Assembly: GCA_009741485.1 (NCBI GenBank)
Contig: CM019214.1
Span: forward strand, 55,470,761 to 55,534,760
DNA length: 64,000 nucleotides
Reading direction: 5' to 3'
Origin: Malurus cyaneus samueli
Taxonomy: Eukaryota; Chordata; Aves; Passeriformes; Maluridae
The notes beneath the pieces are model-generated. The model was not told the origin of the DNA, did no database searches, and saw only the letters and a program-made list of their open reading frames with translations. The translations under genes were made by a program, and so were the position numbers. Shown here piece after piece: positions 39,101-51,479 of the stretch; the first letter of the stretch is position 1, and every line of letters starts with the position of its first letter.

Positions 39101-39344
39101 AAGGAAGAATCTTAATTATTTATCTTAATTAAAATTATTTATGTAGGCTCTCTGGCCATTAGATCTCTGGTCAAAAGGTCTGTGAAGCCACATAAATCTG
39201 TGGCCCTTTGGTATCCAGAATTTTTCCAGAACTATCTTTACAATTTTCCTAGAGTGGCCTTAATTACTTTGGAGGACTACATATGTTAGTTGCATAATGT
39301 CAGAACAGGGCTGAACAAAAAATGTACTGACGACCTTTCAAATT
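36116..39344. other. Gene-free AT-rich stretch
   Basis: No supported gene, RNA or mobile element in about 3.2 kb. Frames such as 37381-37692 (+) and 37640-37954 (-) overlap each other on opposite strands, lack domains and reflect AT composition. A purine-rich GGCAAAG/GACAAAGC patch lies at 39053-39092. Confidence 0.6.
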
Positions 39345-39885
39345 GGCACAGAATCATAAAATGTTTTGGACTGGGAGAGAATTTAAAGTGGACTCAGGGG
39401 CAGAATCCCCACTCTCACTCTGCTGGCCACATTTCTTTTGATGCAGCCCAGGACACAATTGGCTTTCTGGGCTGAGTGTTCTCCTTTCTGGTGCACCCAA
39501 GTGCACCCTAAACCCTTCTCAGCAGGGCTGACTCCATCTGTTCGTCCCCAGCCTGTACTGATACTGGGGACTGCCCCAATCCAGGGGCAGCCCTTTGCAC
39601 GTGACTTGTTAAACCCTGAGATCAAAGGCTTTGCAGAAGTCCAGATTATTGACATCCAGAGCCTTTCCCTCGTCCACTGATGCAGTCACTCCATCATACA
39701 AGTCCACTGGGTTGGTCAGGGCAGAGTTGCAGAACATGCCCTTGTTGAAGCCATGGTGTCTGTCCCAAATCACCTCCCTACTCTCCATGTACCTTAGCAC
39801 AGCTTCTAGAAGGATCTGTTTCATGATCTTCACACAGAAGTGAGACTCTTTCATACCAGTACATCTACGTCGTACAGGCATTTAT
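39345..39885 (-). mobile_element. CR1 LINE, minus strand, with large internal deletions
   Basis: From 39885 down, the minus strand encodes a CR1 RT segment with blocks KQILLEA, REVIWD..HGF.KG, YDGVT.SVDEGKA.DV and L.FCKAFD. Near 39600 the sequence jumps to a block that normally lies about a hundred residues later (NKSRAKG, then SPAEKGLG, QKANCVLGCIKRNVASR), so the FADD catalytic region is missing. At about 39390 it jumps again, to the extreme 3' end (reverse complement of CACAGAATCATAAAATGTTT, 39348-39367), skipping the ORF2 C-terminus and most of the 3' region. The element is therefore dead. The plus-strand frames 39438-39680 and 39631-39843 are antisense to it. Confidence 0.9.
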
Positions 39886-39999
39886 GCCACATGTGTGATG
39901 GAAACCTTGGCTTCTGTCAGGAGCAGAGCATTCAGCTTTCTTACTCTACTTTAATTTTCCTCTTTCCACATACTTTTTCACTTGGCTTACTTTTTCTCT

Positions 40000-40112
40000 T
40001 GGGTTTTTTTTTGGGGGGGTTGTTTTTTTTGGTTTTGTTTTTTTTTTTTTTTTGGTTGCTGTTTTTTGTTTGGTTGATTTTTTTGCTGGTTGGGTGGGAT
40101 TGGGGTTTTGCT
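40000..40112. repeat. T/G-rich low-complexity tract
   Basis: Runs of 8-15 T broken by GG, plus a 7-G run. It explains the hydrophobic (F/L/G-rich) + strand frame 39840-40115, which should not be taken for a membrane protein. Confidence 0.9.
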
Positions 40113-40718
40113 TGATATATTATTACAAGGAATTTACAGTGCCAAAAAGATGTTGCTGATAAATTGTTTATCTGTCTTCAAGAGCAAGGAACTCAGGGAT
40201 CTAAAAGACATGTGGGGTGAAACATATTCTTAAACACATCAAATGAAATCCCAAATCTTAAAATAGGTGTTAGCAATATGTACAGTGACAGAGCACCAGG
40301 CTTTATAATGAATCCCAAAGCACCTGATAATATGAACACTGCTTCCTAATGACATAATTCTGCTTGGAGATAGTCAGTGGGGAAACAGTGAGAGTCAAAA
40401 AACCTTCATTTACATTTTCAAGCCAAGAAGTCTTTCCTGTTCTGTGATGTGATGATGTTCTCTAAAAACTTAGAATCTTTCTCCAAAAGCAGGCAACTCT
40501 GTTTTAGTTTATGCCCCCTCATTCTACAGGAGAGAAATAGCCTTCTTGTCAAGATGGTTAAGAAAGACTTTTCAGGCTACAGGCTTTCCATGTTGTAACC
40601 TTTCTAATCAGTATTAATACCCTATTTCCTTTATCCTTGTAGTTTTCAAAATGCAAGCTGTGCTAGAGTTTTACCCCTTACCTTTTAAAAATCCTAGTAG
40701 TTTGACATCTTCAGTGTC

Positions 40719-40785
40719 AAAAGAAAGAAAAAAAAGAAGAAAGAAAGAAAGAAAGAAAGAAAAAAGAAAGAAAGAAGAACAAACA

Positions 40786-40817
<32 letters not shown>

Positions 40818-40819
40818 AA
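40719..40819. repeat. (GAAA)n microsatellite
   Basis: About 100 bp of GAAA repeats with interruptions (GAAGAA, CAAACAAA), ending in a clean block at 40787-40819. Confidence 0.95.
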
Positions 40820-40897
40820 TTATGTAAGACAGAACACTGCTATTTAGCCTCAACAGCTCGTGACACACAGTAAAAAGGATGCTGTTTGCTGTAAAAG

Positions 40898-40899
<2 letters not shown>

Positions 40900-40926
<27 letters not shown>
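40900..40926. repeat. Poly-A tract (27 A)
   Basis: Pure run of 27 A about 80 bp after the GAAA array. No AATAAA upstream. Confidence 0.95.
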
Positions 40927-40928
<2 letters not shown>

Positions 40929-43900
40929 CTTCTTTCTTGAGTATTTTTCCCTCACTGGCACTATTGGTTAGTGAAATTTGTAGCATTAAAGTTCTACAGG
41001 CTGCCTGATGATTCTATTTAGATTTTTATTTATGTGAATTTGACACAAATTCTAGTAACTACTCAGTATATAAAGTTGTACACAGCTATTGATATTTTCC
41101 TGGCTTTCACACTGCATTACCACAAAATTTTTACTACTTTGAAATAGATAAGAATGCTACAGCTGGTAAAGCAGCTGTTGTCTTTCTTAGAAGTTGTAAT
41201 CAAAACAAGCACATTACTGCAGGGCTTCCAAGATTGCATTATCTCCATATATATTTGTGGGTACAATTCAAGATGTTAACATTTAATATCTCCTTAGTAT
41301 ACTGCGTACTTAGGGGTTGGTTCCTTGGAAACCTCTTTCTTTTTCTTTGTAATAGTACAGTAGACATCACTTGATGCAATGTGATTATAGGTCCGTGCAT
41401 ATGCATATTTATGTAAAGTAGACCATTTCCAATAAAGATTGTTTGACCACACATATATTTTTGTGATCATCCTTCCAGCCAGCCCTTTTCACACAGTGTT
41501 TAGCCTGAAGCAGACTCTGGTCTTTATCTATACAACATTTTATCCTGTGAGAGCAATTTTTAATACTTTTGTCAGGATGTTTCTTTTTTGTAAATAGTCT
41601 GTGCAGACTCAGGTTATACAAAAGGGCAACCAGAGTTGGGCAAAAGAACAGAAAAGGTGTAAAATACTTCTATTCACTCAAATCGCCTGAAGCTTCTTCT
41701 GGTTGTAATCCTTCCCTTTCACTCTAATCACCTCCTGTCACTGGACTGGCAGGTCAATTCTTCTCTCACAGTAAAGACCTTCTCCTTATCCTTCTTAGTG
41801 CTTCTCTCCACTCCAGAATCATAATTTCAGACCCAGTAAACTGCTTTCAGCCTTCCTCATCTACCACCTGTTCTGCTGCCACTTCCTACATCACTGCAGA
41901 GCCTGGAGCTGGCTCTGCCAACAGCCTTTTGACTACAATTTCACATAAACTTTGTCACTCTTACTAGATCAGAGCTGGTTGTGCAGTCATTATGCACATG
42001 TGTGCATGTAGTTAATTATACATATTGGTCTAGTATTGCTTAGATCCCAAATGAAAAGTGTTTGAACATGGGCAGCATGCTACCATCTGGGATAAAAACA
42101 TGGAACATATGACAGCCATTTCCCACTGGAAGGCACTCTAAAGGCCTAAAGGGTTGTTAATTCTTCAATTTTTTTTTCCTAATATAAACAAAAAGACAGA
42201 CATTCAATGTCAAAATTTAAAAGATGCTAATCCCTTTACCCTGCAGAATTCTAGAGCTACAAATCCCAGTTTCCCACATCCAAGAAACGGCCCGCAGGTG
42301 TTGAGAAACAGGCTCAGAGGAGGAATGATGTGTCTCAGAGTCCTTTCCAAGTTACTCACTTCCATGAACTTTAGGAATTTGATGTGCCTGATTTCATATA
42401 GACTGATAAAAGTTACCTGTAATAATCCAGCTAGAGCTCAAATATGGGACAATTCTTGATCCTCAAGAAATTCCTTAACTCATTCAATATCTGTACATGG
42501 TCAAATGATTTAGCTTCCCAGTTAATTTGTACAATGTTGAACCTCCTTAATGAATTAAATTATATCAATTGTCCATGCTATGTAGACATGAATTCTCTTT
42601 CACTCCATTTTCAGGTCAAGTAACTAGTTGCTCATAGAAATAAAATTGGGTGGAGATTTAGCAACAGTTCACTGCAAACGTTGCTCTCTAAGGACAGTAT
42701 GAAAAATATTGCTTCATATTTGGTTATCTTTACTCTAAGTTTTTCAGCATTACCTAAAAGAATTTGTGTTTTTAGATTCTCTCTCTGTCATCACAAGGTA
42801 TATAAAATATATAGTTTGAAATATCTTGATGTTTGGGTATGATGCTTCTTCACAGATTCACAGTTTCTTCAGAATATCCAGGCAGTTCTTCAGAGCTTCA
42901 CAGATTTTCATCTGAAACAATCAAGATACATGAAAATAATAATTATGTTTTAGATCTACAAGTACGCCACTAGATACCTCCCTGTTCAAGTGATCTGAAG
43001 CTCCAGAGTCTCACTCAGTCATTCTGCATCACATTCATTTGTTAAGGTGTGGATAAACACTGCTGCCAAAAGTATTTGCTAATATAAGCCTGAGAAGATC
43101 CGTGTCTCTGGTACTTCATTGAGAACCACAAAATCTTAGGCGCTCCCTATTTTAAAGGCACAACTAAGAAAGCAAAGCATCTCCAGTAACTTTGTGTACT
43201 CAATGATGAAGGTTGCAGCCTGAAAAGTCTCATTTCTTTCTGTTGAGTGTGTAAGGACACAACTGGAATCTGAAGACTCAGTTAAGATTTCCATCTTTGT
43301 TCACATTTCATGGTAAGGGTTAACCATTAGGAACAGGATTCACACAAATCAGCAGGCTGAGCAATGTATTGCATCAGAGTAGGGTAAGAGCTATTATTTA
43401 ACGCCAGCCATGAGCTGTCGATGGAAAAGGCACTTAACTGTGTCAATCATTTCTTGCAAAATGCACCTGCAAGATCCAAATTAAAATTTTCTTACTTTTG
43501 GGGAAGGGATTTAAAGTATCTCTTAAGCTGCTCCATTATTGTACTCTATTTTAAGGTACTGTTCTCATAATCTTACTCAAAACCATTCCCCTCTATAAAT
43601 CAAAATAATTGGGTCAGAGAGAGAGGAGAACGGCTCAAATGGGGTTTGTGCTTTGATGAATACTTGATTGCTTTACAAAATAACAGAGACCTGAATAGGA
43701 CAGAACATACTCTGGATGTCTTTGCATCACAGGCATGTTCTGAGAATTACCAGTCCCTGTAAGATAAACACATGGAGACAAACACAAAACATATTTTAAT
43801 AGTACAAATATAAAAACCAAGTAGTAAATGTAAATTTAATAATTCACGTGTAGTGAGCAGAAATATAGATAACTAGTGATTAGGGCATACACAGAATTAA

Positions 43901-46103
43901 GCACTTTGAGAGAAGGATTTGTGAGGTTTGTCTGTTGACTTCTATTAAAGTCTTAAGCAATTTAGCACCTGGGTAAAATGCTAAAATTACTCACTGTATG
44001 TCACCTTAGTTTTATGAAATGCAATAAGGTTTGCAATATCCAAGCAATATTAGAAGGAAATTTATACATTAGATGCAATAAAATCTAATCACTGCACATT
44101 AAAAACTGTCTGACCATAATGATTTTTTTTTTAATTTTCTCTTGTTATTTCAGTCTACTTTAATTTTTATGTGATGAGACTACTCCTCTGCATGTCCTGA
44201 AATATTCTGGAAAACAGAGATGCTATAGCAATATGATCTTGTGGAAATCTTTTTCACCCATATAAAAGACAAATAGTCTTGCAAAAACAATTTGCAAAGA
44301 GCAACTATGTAGAATGACAGTTATTTAATATACCTTGTTTGACTAGGAGATAAAGAATAGTCTTATTAATTTTGGCATTTTACTAAGATGGATAACCAGT
44401 ACTTTCTAATGTAAGGAGTAGGCATTCTAAATAGGTTTTAGTAAATGAAACTTAATACAACTTTTATTATTCTAGCAAAACTCTTGTTGTTACTTTTCTG
44501 TTGTTTCTTTCCTTTAAATCTCAAAAATATACACTCACATTTGAAAAAGTAAAAAATTACAATACTCTAGTACTTTCACTGGCTTTGGGAAAGGCCTCTT
44601 CAAAAATAAGAGATATACAAGTGAAGATGCATGTAATTTTAAGAATACTATTCTCAAAAGCCATTAGATGCACAAGTGTTTTGCGTATTATATATGGTAA
44701 CAGGTGAAAAACAGAAGAAAAAAGATTCAGAAACAGACGCTATGTCTAAGCAAGAAAGAAATAGGACAAAAAAACATAAATAAAAGAGAAATATGCCCTA
44801 GCTGGATTCTATGGATGCTTCTTAAAGTTGGGCATATGGATTGGACATGCAGATGGGTCTGCTACCAAAATGAAATTTCTTAGGCTGCATCAGAAGTGAT
44901 GTGCTTTAAATGATAAAATTGTTTGTCATCTGCTTATAAGTATTTCATTTTGTCATGCTTCAGGCATGCAATCCTAGTATGGTATTTATAAATATATATA
45001 TTTGTGTGTGTAAATACATAGATATATATACACATGTACTATCATCGAAAACTTATACCATCTTAAAGTATGCGACTTTCAAAAGTTATGAGTATATAAA
45101 TTTTTACTGAAGAATTTGGCTGTATTGTCTGCCCTGCCTTTTATCTATTTTCTGAAAGAGAATATCTGAAAGATGAAATTAGGTTGATTGTTCATGTTCA
45201 AGTGATATCTATATAGGAAACATCAATTCAATATTTGCAACATGGACAGAGGAAGGTCTCCCATATGAAAATAATACAAAAATATTATAGTGGGTAAGTG
45301 AGTTTATCATTTTATTTACCATGGAATTTGGGTTCTGGACTTATCTACTGAAAAGGGATACAGTGGTGATAATTAGAAGCAATCACTTCAGTTGCAGTTC
45401 AGTCTGGGTTTATGTCTACTCAGTATGGCACAGAGGTGCCTCTACCTGAAACAGCCAACAACAAAGAAAGGCAAAAATAATTGCTGGATCCTCAAAAGGG
45501 CTTCAAAGATGAGAATTAGTGTAGACAAAAGGAAACAGTTTCCTATTAATATCTGTGACCTATATCCCAATGGTTTTTTATCCTGACCCTTGCTAATGAT
45601 GTTTTGGATGTTTTTGTTGGGAAACTATTTTCATGATTTTAAACTTTGCAGTTCCAGTGTAACGCAAATCACTGTCCCTGGGGAAAGAAATTTCACTGAA
45701 AATCAGAAAAATCCCTTGTGGCATAGGAAATCATATCCCACTGGCTATGGAAGCAGTCACAGAATGTTTATGAGTGGGTTTTGAGTACACAGGAACTCCT
45801 ATCTTACACTAGCTCAGAAAGCATAAACTTTCTGTTGAGAGGATAACAGAATTTGTTAGGAACTTCGGAGAAAGTTAGAAGCAGTGAAGTTATTACAGGA
45901 AAGCAGCATGCTGTCAGGTAAGATTCTGGCTGCCATGAAATCCTAAGAAATTTTGGAAAACATGGAAGAACATTATTGTGGAACTTCCACTAATTGGATT
46001 GTGAGTTCTATCATAGCACACGAAACCTAATGAGTACAGGTGGAAGAGAAGAGTAGCTCCCGTAACTAAGCCAACAGAAAATATTTCAATCATGTTGATC
46101 ATC

Positions 46104-46222
46104 AAATTGTAGAATGGTTTGGGTTGGAAGTACCTTAAAGATCATCTAGTTCAACCTCCCCTGCCATGAGCAGGCACACCTCCAAATATACCAGGTTGCT
46201 TTAAGCCCCATCCAAGTGTGAG
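46104..46222 (-). mobile_element. CR1 LINE 3' end, minus strand
   Basis: Reverse complement of the avian CR1 end, well preserved: TTGTAGAATGGTTTGGGTTG, a GATCATCTAGTTCAACC block, CCCTGCCATGAGCAGGCAC and ACCAGGTTGCTTTAAGCCCC. It breaks off after about 120 bp. It looks less diverged than the copy at 27378. Confidence 0.93.
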
Positions 46223-46745
46223 CACAATAAACAAAACCCAGTCCTCCAAATACTTTTGTTGTGGTGTGCAGCACAGGACTATGGATATGTGTTTCCACTA
46301 AAATCACTGTGAAACTGGACATTAACTTAAATGTAATACTGGATTGAAAGTGAAAAATATATCTATATTAGTGTTATTTTGACACAGCCTGATTATTAAG
46401 AATGAAATCCACACATAAACAGAAAGAATTCATATTATTTTTAAAAAATGGAATCTTAAGTGTTCCATTACCACAATCAATAATATGAAATAAACAGATT
46501 AAAAACCACAAAGCCAGCCTACCATCAAATCCAGAAAGGCACAGGAAATCAAATAAAATCAATCACCATATAACCTTGATTTATGCATTCTTGCTGACTC
46601 TTTGTTACCACATTTTGTGTGAATATACATCAATACAGGCAACTGACTCTCAGTAAATCCAGTGGTTCTCAGGCCTGCAAAAAAAGATTGGTTTTAGTTA
46701 ACATGATTTACCTGTTACATATTTATCTCCCTAAAAAATGAAATA
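46223..46745. other. Spacer between CR1 end and LTR
   Basis: About 520 bp of AT-rich sequence with no recognised gene or repeat. Confidence 0.6.
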
Positions 46746-47566
46746 TGATGGGTTGACTCTGGCTGAGTGCCAGGCCCCACTGAGACGCTCTGTCCCTGCC
46801 CTCCTCAACTGGACAAGAAAAATGTGATGAAAGGCTCAGGAGTTACGAATAGGGAGTGATTGACCATCAATTACTATCATGGGCAGAGCAGACTCCGTTT
46901 CGGGAAATTAATTTATTAACCATCAGATCAGAATTAGTTAATAAGAAATAAACCTAAACATTGAAACCCCCTTCCCTCTACTCCTCCCTTCTTACTAGGT
47001 TTAAGCTCACTCACTGTTTTCACTACCTTGTCCCAAATGGCACGGAGAGATGGGGAATGGGTTTGTGCTTAGTTCATCCCAATTTTTCTCTGCCACTCCT
47101 TCCTCCTCATTCTCTTCCCTAATCCAGCATAGGGTCTCCCCTATAGGAGGAGTTCTCCACAAACTTCTCCAATGTGAGTCCTTCCCATGGGCTGCAGAAC
47201 TGTTCCATCATGGGTATCTTCCAGAGACTGGCGATCTCCAGGAACAAAATTCTCCAGTGTGGGTCCCCCACACATGCTCACTAGTCCTGCCCATACCTGT
47301 GTTCCAGTGTACAGTACTGTCTTCATGAGGCCACAGGTCCTGTCAAGAGCTTTCCCAGTGTGGCCTTCCCACAGGGTCATAGCCTTTTTTTCACACATCC
47401 AGCATAGGTTCCTCCATGGGCTGAGGGAGAATCTCTGCTCCCCTCTTTATGGGCTGCAGGGGCACAGCTGCTTCACCATGGTCTGCACCACGGGCTGCAG
47501 GGGAATCTTAGCTCTGGCCCCTGGAGCAGCTCCTCCAGGTGGCAAATTCATGGCACAAAAATGTCA
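46746..47566 (+). mobile_element. Avian ERVL-type LTR, shortened near its 3' end
   Basis: Starts TGATGGGTTGACTCTGGCTG and continues with the known block order of this bird LTR: AATTACTATCATGGGCA (46869-46885), GGGAAATTAATTTATTAACC, ATAAGAAATAAACC, then a GC-richer zone built of degenerate repeats of a CTCCAGYGTGGGTCC-like motif (near 47124, 47167, 47251, 47354 and 47399), then CCATGGGCTG, GGGCTGCAGGGGAATCTTAG and CTGGAGCAGCTCC. The segment seen at about 9960-10180 of the other copy is absent, so an internal deletion near the 3' end is likely. A plausible end is CA at 47565-47566. The flanks AAATA (46741-46745) and AAACA (47567-47571) differ by one base and may be a decayed target duplication. 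The 149-codon frame at 47187-47636 lies almost entirely in this LTR and is not a gene. Confidence 0.82.
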
Positions 47567-50500
47567 AAACAAGTTAAATTCTGTCCTTCTGCATCTAAAA
47601 GCTCTAGAAACACTGCTGGACAACAGAGATAAATAGCACATCACCTGCTTCTGATCAGAAGCAAAGAGATAAATAGATGATTTCTGGAAACATGGCCACA
47701 GACATCCCCTGGAACAATATCAAAGATGTTGTTTACTGGAGAAAAAAAGGATACACTTTATGTGACCTGTCAAATTTTTCCATAGCAGTGCAAAAGACAG
47801 CACATGTCACCATTGAGGATGTTTGTGCAATTTTAGGCTGGTAAATTTCACATTTTGTCATAAATCATCACAGATTAAGCCCACTTCATAACAGCTATAC
47901 AAACAGAAGCATGAATCTACTGTATTATTTCTTTTCTAAACCTTTCTTTCAAAGTTTTTTGGGAAGCCAAGATTAATAGGCTAAAATAATCACATTCATG
48001 TCTCAGTACCAAAGTTGCCTTGCTTGAGGCAGTGACTCTGCAGTTCACAGCGTGAATGTTTGTTACTTACTCTGAAAAACATATAAAGCTACTGACCACA
48101 TTTTTCTCAAAGACAGTAATATATGAACACAAAGATTCTGTTTCTAAGCCTAGGCAGCTCAAAAAAGTGGTGTGGATACATGTCTTTGAGTCTAAATAAA
48201 AGATAGCAAGGAATGACCTGGAGAGTTGGGCCTTAGATTATCCACATTGCTTGGCTGTCTTACTCACTAACTGTAATACAATTTAGCACAGCTCCTTCCT
48301 AAGTAATGCACACACACAATTCCGAGACAATACTCCCACAAAGCAATATAAGCTATGTATGGTCACTAAGGTTCATTTTTTGGTTGCTAGGAAATGCAAA
48401 AGTACAGTTTTATCACAGCTGCCCATTAAAACACAGTCATGCAACAATGGATACGCCTATTTGAGTGGAATAAGCATTGATCTGAGGCTAAGAAAGATGT
48501 GTTCCCACATATTTAAATATTGAAGCTCTGAAATTCACTTCCATTGATAGTCTTCTATTGTCCACATTGCTTCAATAGGGCTTTTACTCCAGAATCTCTT
48601 TTGGAGTAAGAAATTCCTGTCCAATGCAGCTTCAGAACCTGAGCTATGGCAAGGTGTGATTTTATCTGTTGGATTTTCTTTCTTTTGTGGTCTTCTGATA
48701 CTCTTACAGAGCTTAATACCCTCAAATGAATCCATATGACTCCATGCAACAAGCACCTTCAGAGACTTACTATAAAAATGCCATTTTATGGCTTCAGCAC
48801 AGTCCAAATGGAACTGACACATACATAGCAGTATTCAGTCCACAGGATGGCAGTCACAGCCAAGAATGATATCATTCTTTCATGAGATGTCAAAGGGTTG
48901 TCAAATGGTTTTGGAACACTTCCCCAGAAAGTGAAAAATCTGGATTAACCTCATTGCTCTTCAAAAGATTTTCCAAACATCTTTCAACCCCATCTACTGA
49001 AGTTATTTCATTAGTTAGGGCAGTGTGGCAAAATTATGGGATCCATCGAGTCAGTGAGAGTACAAAAAAAAAACAGAATATGATTTTGTGATGCAGTAAT
49101 CTGGACAATTCCCAGTAAAAGATATTACTCAGACTTCTGGAGAACTTCCAGGACTCTGCAAACATATTTCAAAATGTGTCTTTAACATGGAGTGGATAAA
49201 TGTATGAAAAAACATACAAACAAGGATCAAAACAAAAGGCCATTCAGTTCCACAACTCCATTGCCAGTAAGGTTATAGAAGTAGGGACCCATTTATTTTC
49301 TTTGTCCTAATCTTAGATTTCTTACTACAGCTGGCCACACAGTGGCATAGCTTCAACAAGAAAGACAACAGGCAAAATTCCAGGCCAGTTTTTTAAATAT
49401 TACTAGTTAGTTGTATGAAGAACTGCAGTTTCTGTAAAAAAAAATACTGGTTTAGGTTTTTGTTTTGTTGGATTTGCTTTGTTTGGTTTGCTTTCCTGGT
49501 GCCTTTTTTTTGTTTGATTTGATTGAATGGCTAGGGGTTTTGTTTGTTTGTTTGGGTGTTGTCCATATATTATCCAAGGAATCTGAGAATATTAGCTAGG
49601 TTTACATGTTTCACTTCTCCACCCACACCTTGGCCTCTAGTTGTGAATTTGGGCACCAATAAATAATATGGAAAAGAGATTAATAGGAAATTAACTGAAG
49701 AAGATGGTCACTGATAAGGACCAATCAAGGTATTGTGCCAATCAAGGTATGAGATAATAAATGTCATAGAAACACTTGATTTGGCAGCAGCTCACTCTTA
49801 GATTTTTTCTACTGGTAAATAAAGGGGAAAATAGGGAATAGCCAATTAAGGAATTTTACCGAACCTCTGATGTTGATGGTCTTGTAAAGGAGATGGTCTC
49901 AAAGCATAAAAATTGCTGCACTAGATATAACTCGAAGTTCACTTTTCACAGAATCCTGCTATGTACCATGAGTAGGAGATCCACATTTGCTTCAGAGGGC
50001 AGAAAGAAAGAAATGCTGAAACAGTTCTCAGGAAAAATGTATCTTCAAAGTAATTTTTATGGCTCACTTAAGATCACTGTAAATTCTGAGGACATAGTTT
50101 AGAAAACTAAGTTAAGGGGAAAAAAAAAACAAACCCAAAACATTACGGAAGCTGTTTTTGCTGTGGGAGCTCAAATATCCAAAATACATTATTTTTGTGC
50201 AGTTTTATTTCTTCATGCAACAGACAATTCTTTATCTATCCACAAGATGGAACCAGAAGATTGAATAAAATTTAGCCTTGTGCACGGCCCCACACACTTT
50301 GGCATTTCTTTATCTGCATCTTTGCCTCCAAAGTGGCAGAAATACACTACGTATGGCACAGACCCAGAAATCTGCAGCTGCCAAACACGTTTAAATTACA
50401 TATATTTTTAATAAAGAGTAAATGCAGTACTCATCTCAGATTGATTCAAATAGGCATTTTGAGACATTAGATCAGTACTTCAAAATATGCTTTTGAAAAA

Positions 50501-51479
50501 ATACCCCAGTCATGGTTTAAAAGATAAAAGTTAATTCCCAGGTAAGACTATTTTTTCAGTAACACTGCTTTATATTCTTTTAAAGGTAGAGTAGCATACA
50601 TTTTATTAAACGGCCTTAATTTTCATAACATTAAAATATTTTTCAAAATTGATAGAAATTAATGTAATTTTTAACACATTTCTGTCTAAAGGGAGAAAAT
50701 TTTTCAGCGATGTAATTCCTGGGGAATATAAAGATGATAAAAATTTGTTTATTTTCTATTTTTTTTAATTTAATAAATTTAAAGGAAAGTTTTAGTTCCT
50801 GTAATAATAAGAAGTCTATAATGAATGTTCCTATTAACCACCCCTGGGAATCTTCTGCATAAAAATATGTTATTTGCAAATTGAAATAAGGCTCTTAGGA
50901 CTTATATATTCATTATTTTCTGTAACAAAGAAATTTTTGAAAGGACTCTTTGAAATTTTTCAAGATGATTGAACTGTAAAACTTGTACAAAAATTGATCT
51001 TCTACAAAAGAAAAACCCTATACCTTTGTAAAAACAAGATATATTATTAAGTTGCAAAAATAATCTGATTTACTTCAGAACTCAGGTGTGTGTCATTTCT
51101 TCTTATAAAAGACACAGTTTACAAACTGTGAAATATGCATAATGAAAATATGCATGAAATGTATTCCAAAAAATACTGTCCGAAGAAGAAGAGAAAATTA
51201 GCCAAGGAAATTTTAAGCCTTATGTCACAGTACACTGAAAATGTCAATAATACGTAGATTATTTGTCAGAGCTGCAAAAAGTAAAGAGAAGCATGTAATA
51301 AATCAGAAATACATTCTAGTAAGATCTATATAATGAATGAGATAATTTGTCCTCTTCCCAAAAATCACAGGGAAACATAAAAAAAAAAGTCCTGAATGCT
51401 CCTGAGAAAACAGTCAGCCGAATAATATTGTGCAAAGAGTAAATGTAAATTTTCTATATAAAAACCAAAGGCAACAGAC
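47567..51479. other. Gene-free stretch
   Basis: No supported gene. It contains a T/G-rich tract at 49448-49560 and otherwise unique AT-rich DNA. Overlapping frames at 48535-48822 (minus) have no recognisable domain. Confidence 0.6.
49448..49560. repeat. T/G-rich (TTTG)n-like tract
   Basis: Irregular TTTG/TTTTG repeats with a short TTTGTTTGTTTG core near 49540. Low-complexity DNA. Confidence 0.85.

Larger units (their letters stand above)
39886..46103. other. Gene-free stretch with microsatellites
   Basis: No supported gene. It contains a T/G-rich patch, a GAAA microsatellite, a 27-A run and AT dinucleotide-rich DNA at 44985-45036. The block 40430-40630 has a faint likeness to a CR1 3' region but was not called. 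Segments at 41650-41940 and 42245-42460 are less AT-rich and unassigned. Confidence 0.6.

Noticed and set aside
39840..40115. Hydrophobic frame that could pass for a membrane protein
   Set aside because: The hydrophobic part is a translation of T/G-rich low-complexity DNA.
40430..40630. Possible CR1 3' region, minus strand (TTATGCCCCCTCATTCTACA)
   Set aside because: The resemblance is limited to one short block and the expected neighbouring blocks cannot be followed.
41409..41621. Minus-strand frame with KHCVKRAGWKDDHKNIC, resembling the end of a MYND zinc finger
   Set aside because: Only the last part of a C...C..W..H...C pattern is present, spacing is off by one residue, the earlier cysteine pairs are missing, and neighbouring sequence shows no further similarity. 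Probably chance.
47187..47636. 149-codon frame, the longest in the window
   Set aside because: It lies almost wholly within an ERV LTR, which is noncoding, and its sequence follows the LTR's degenerate internal repeats.
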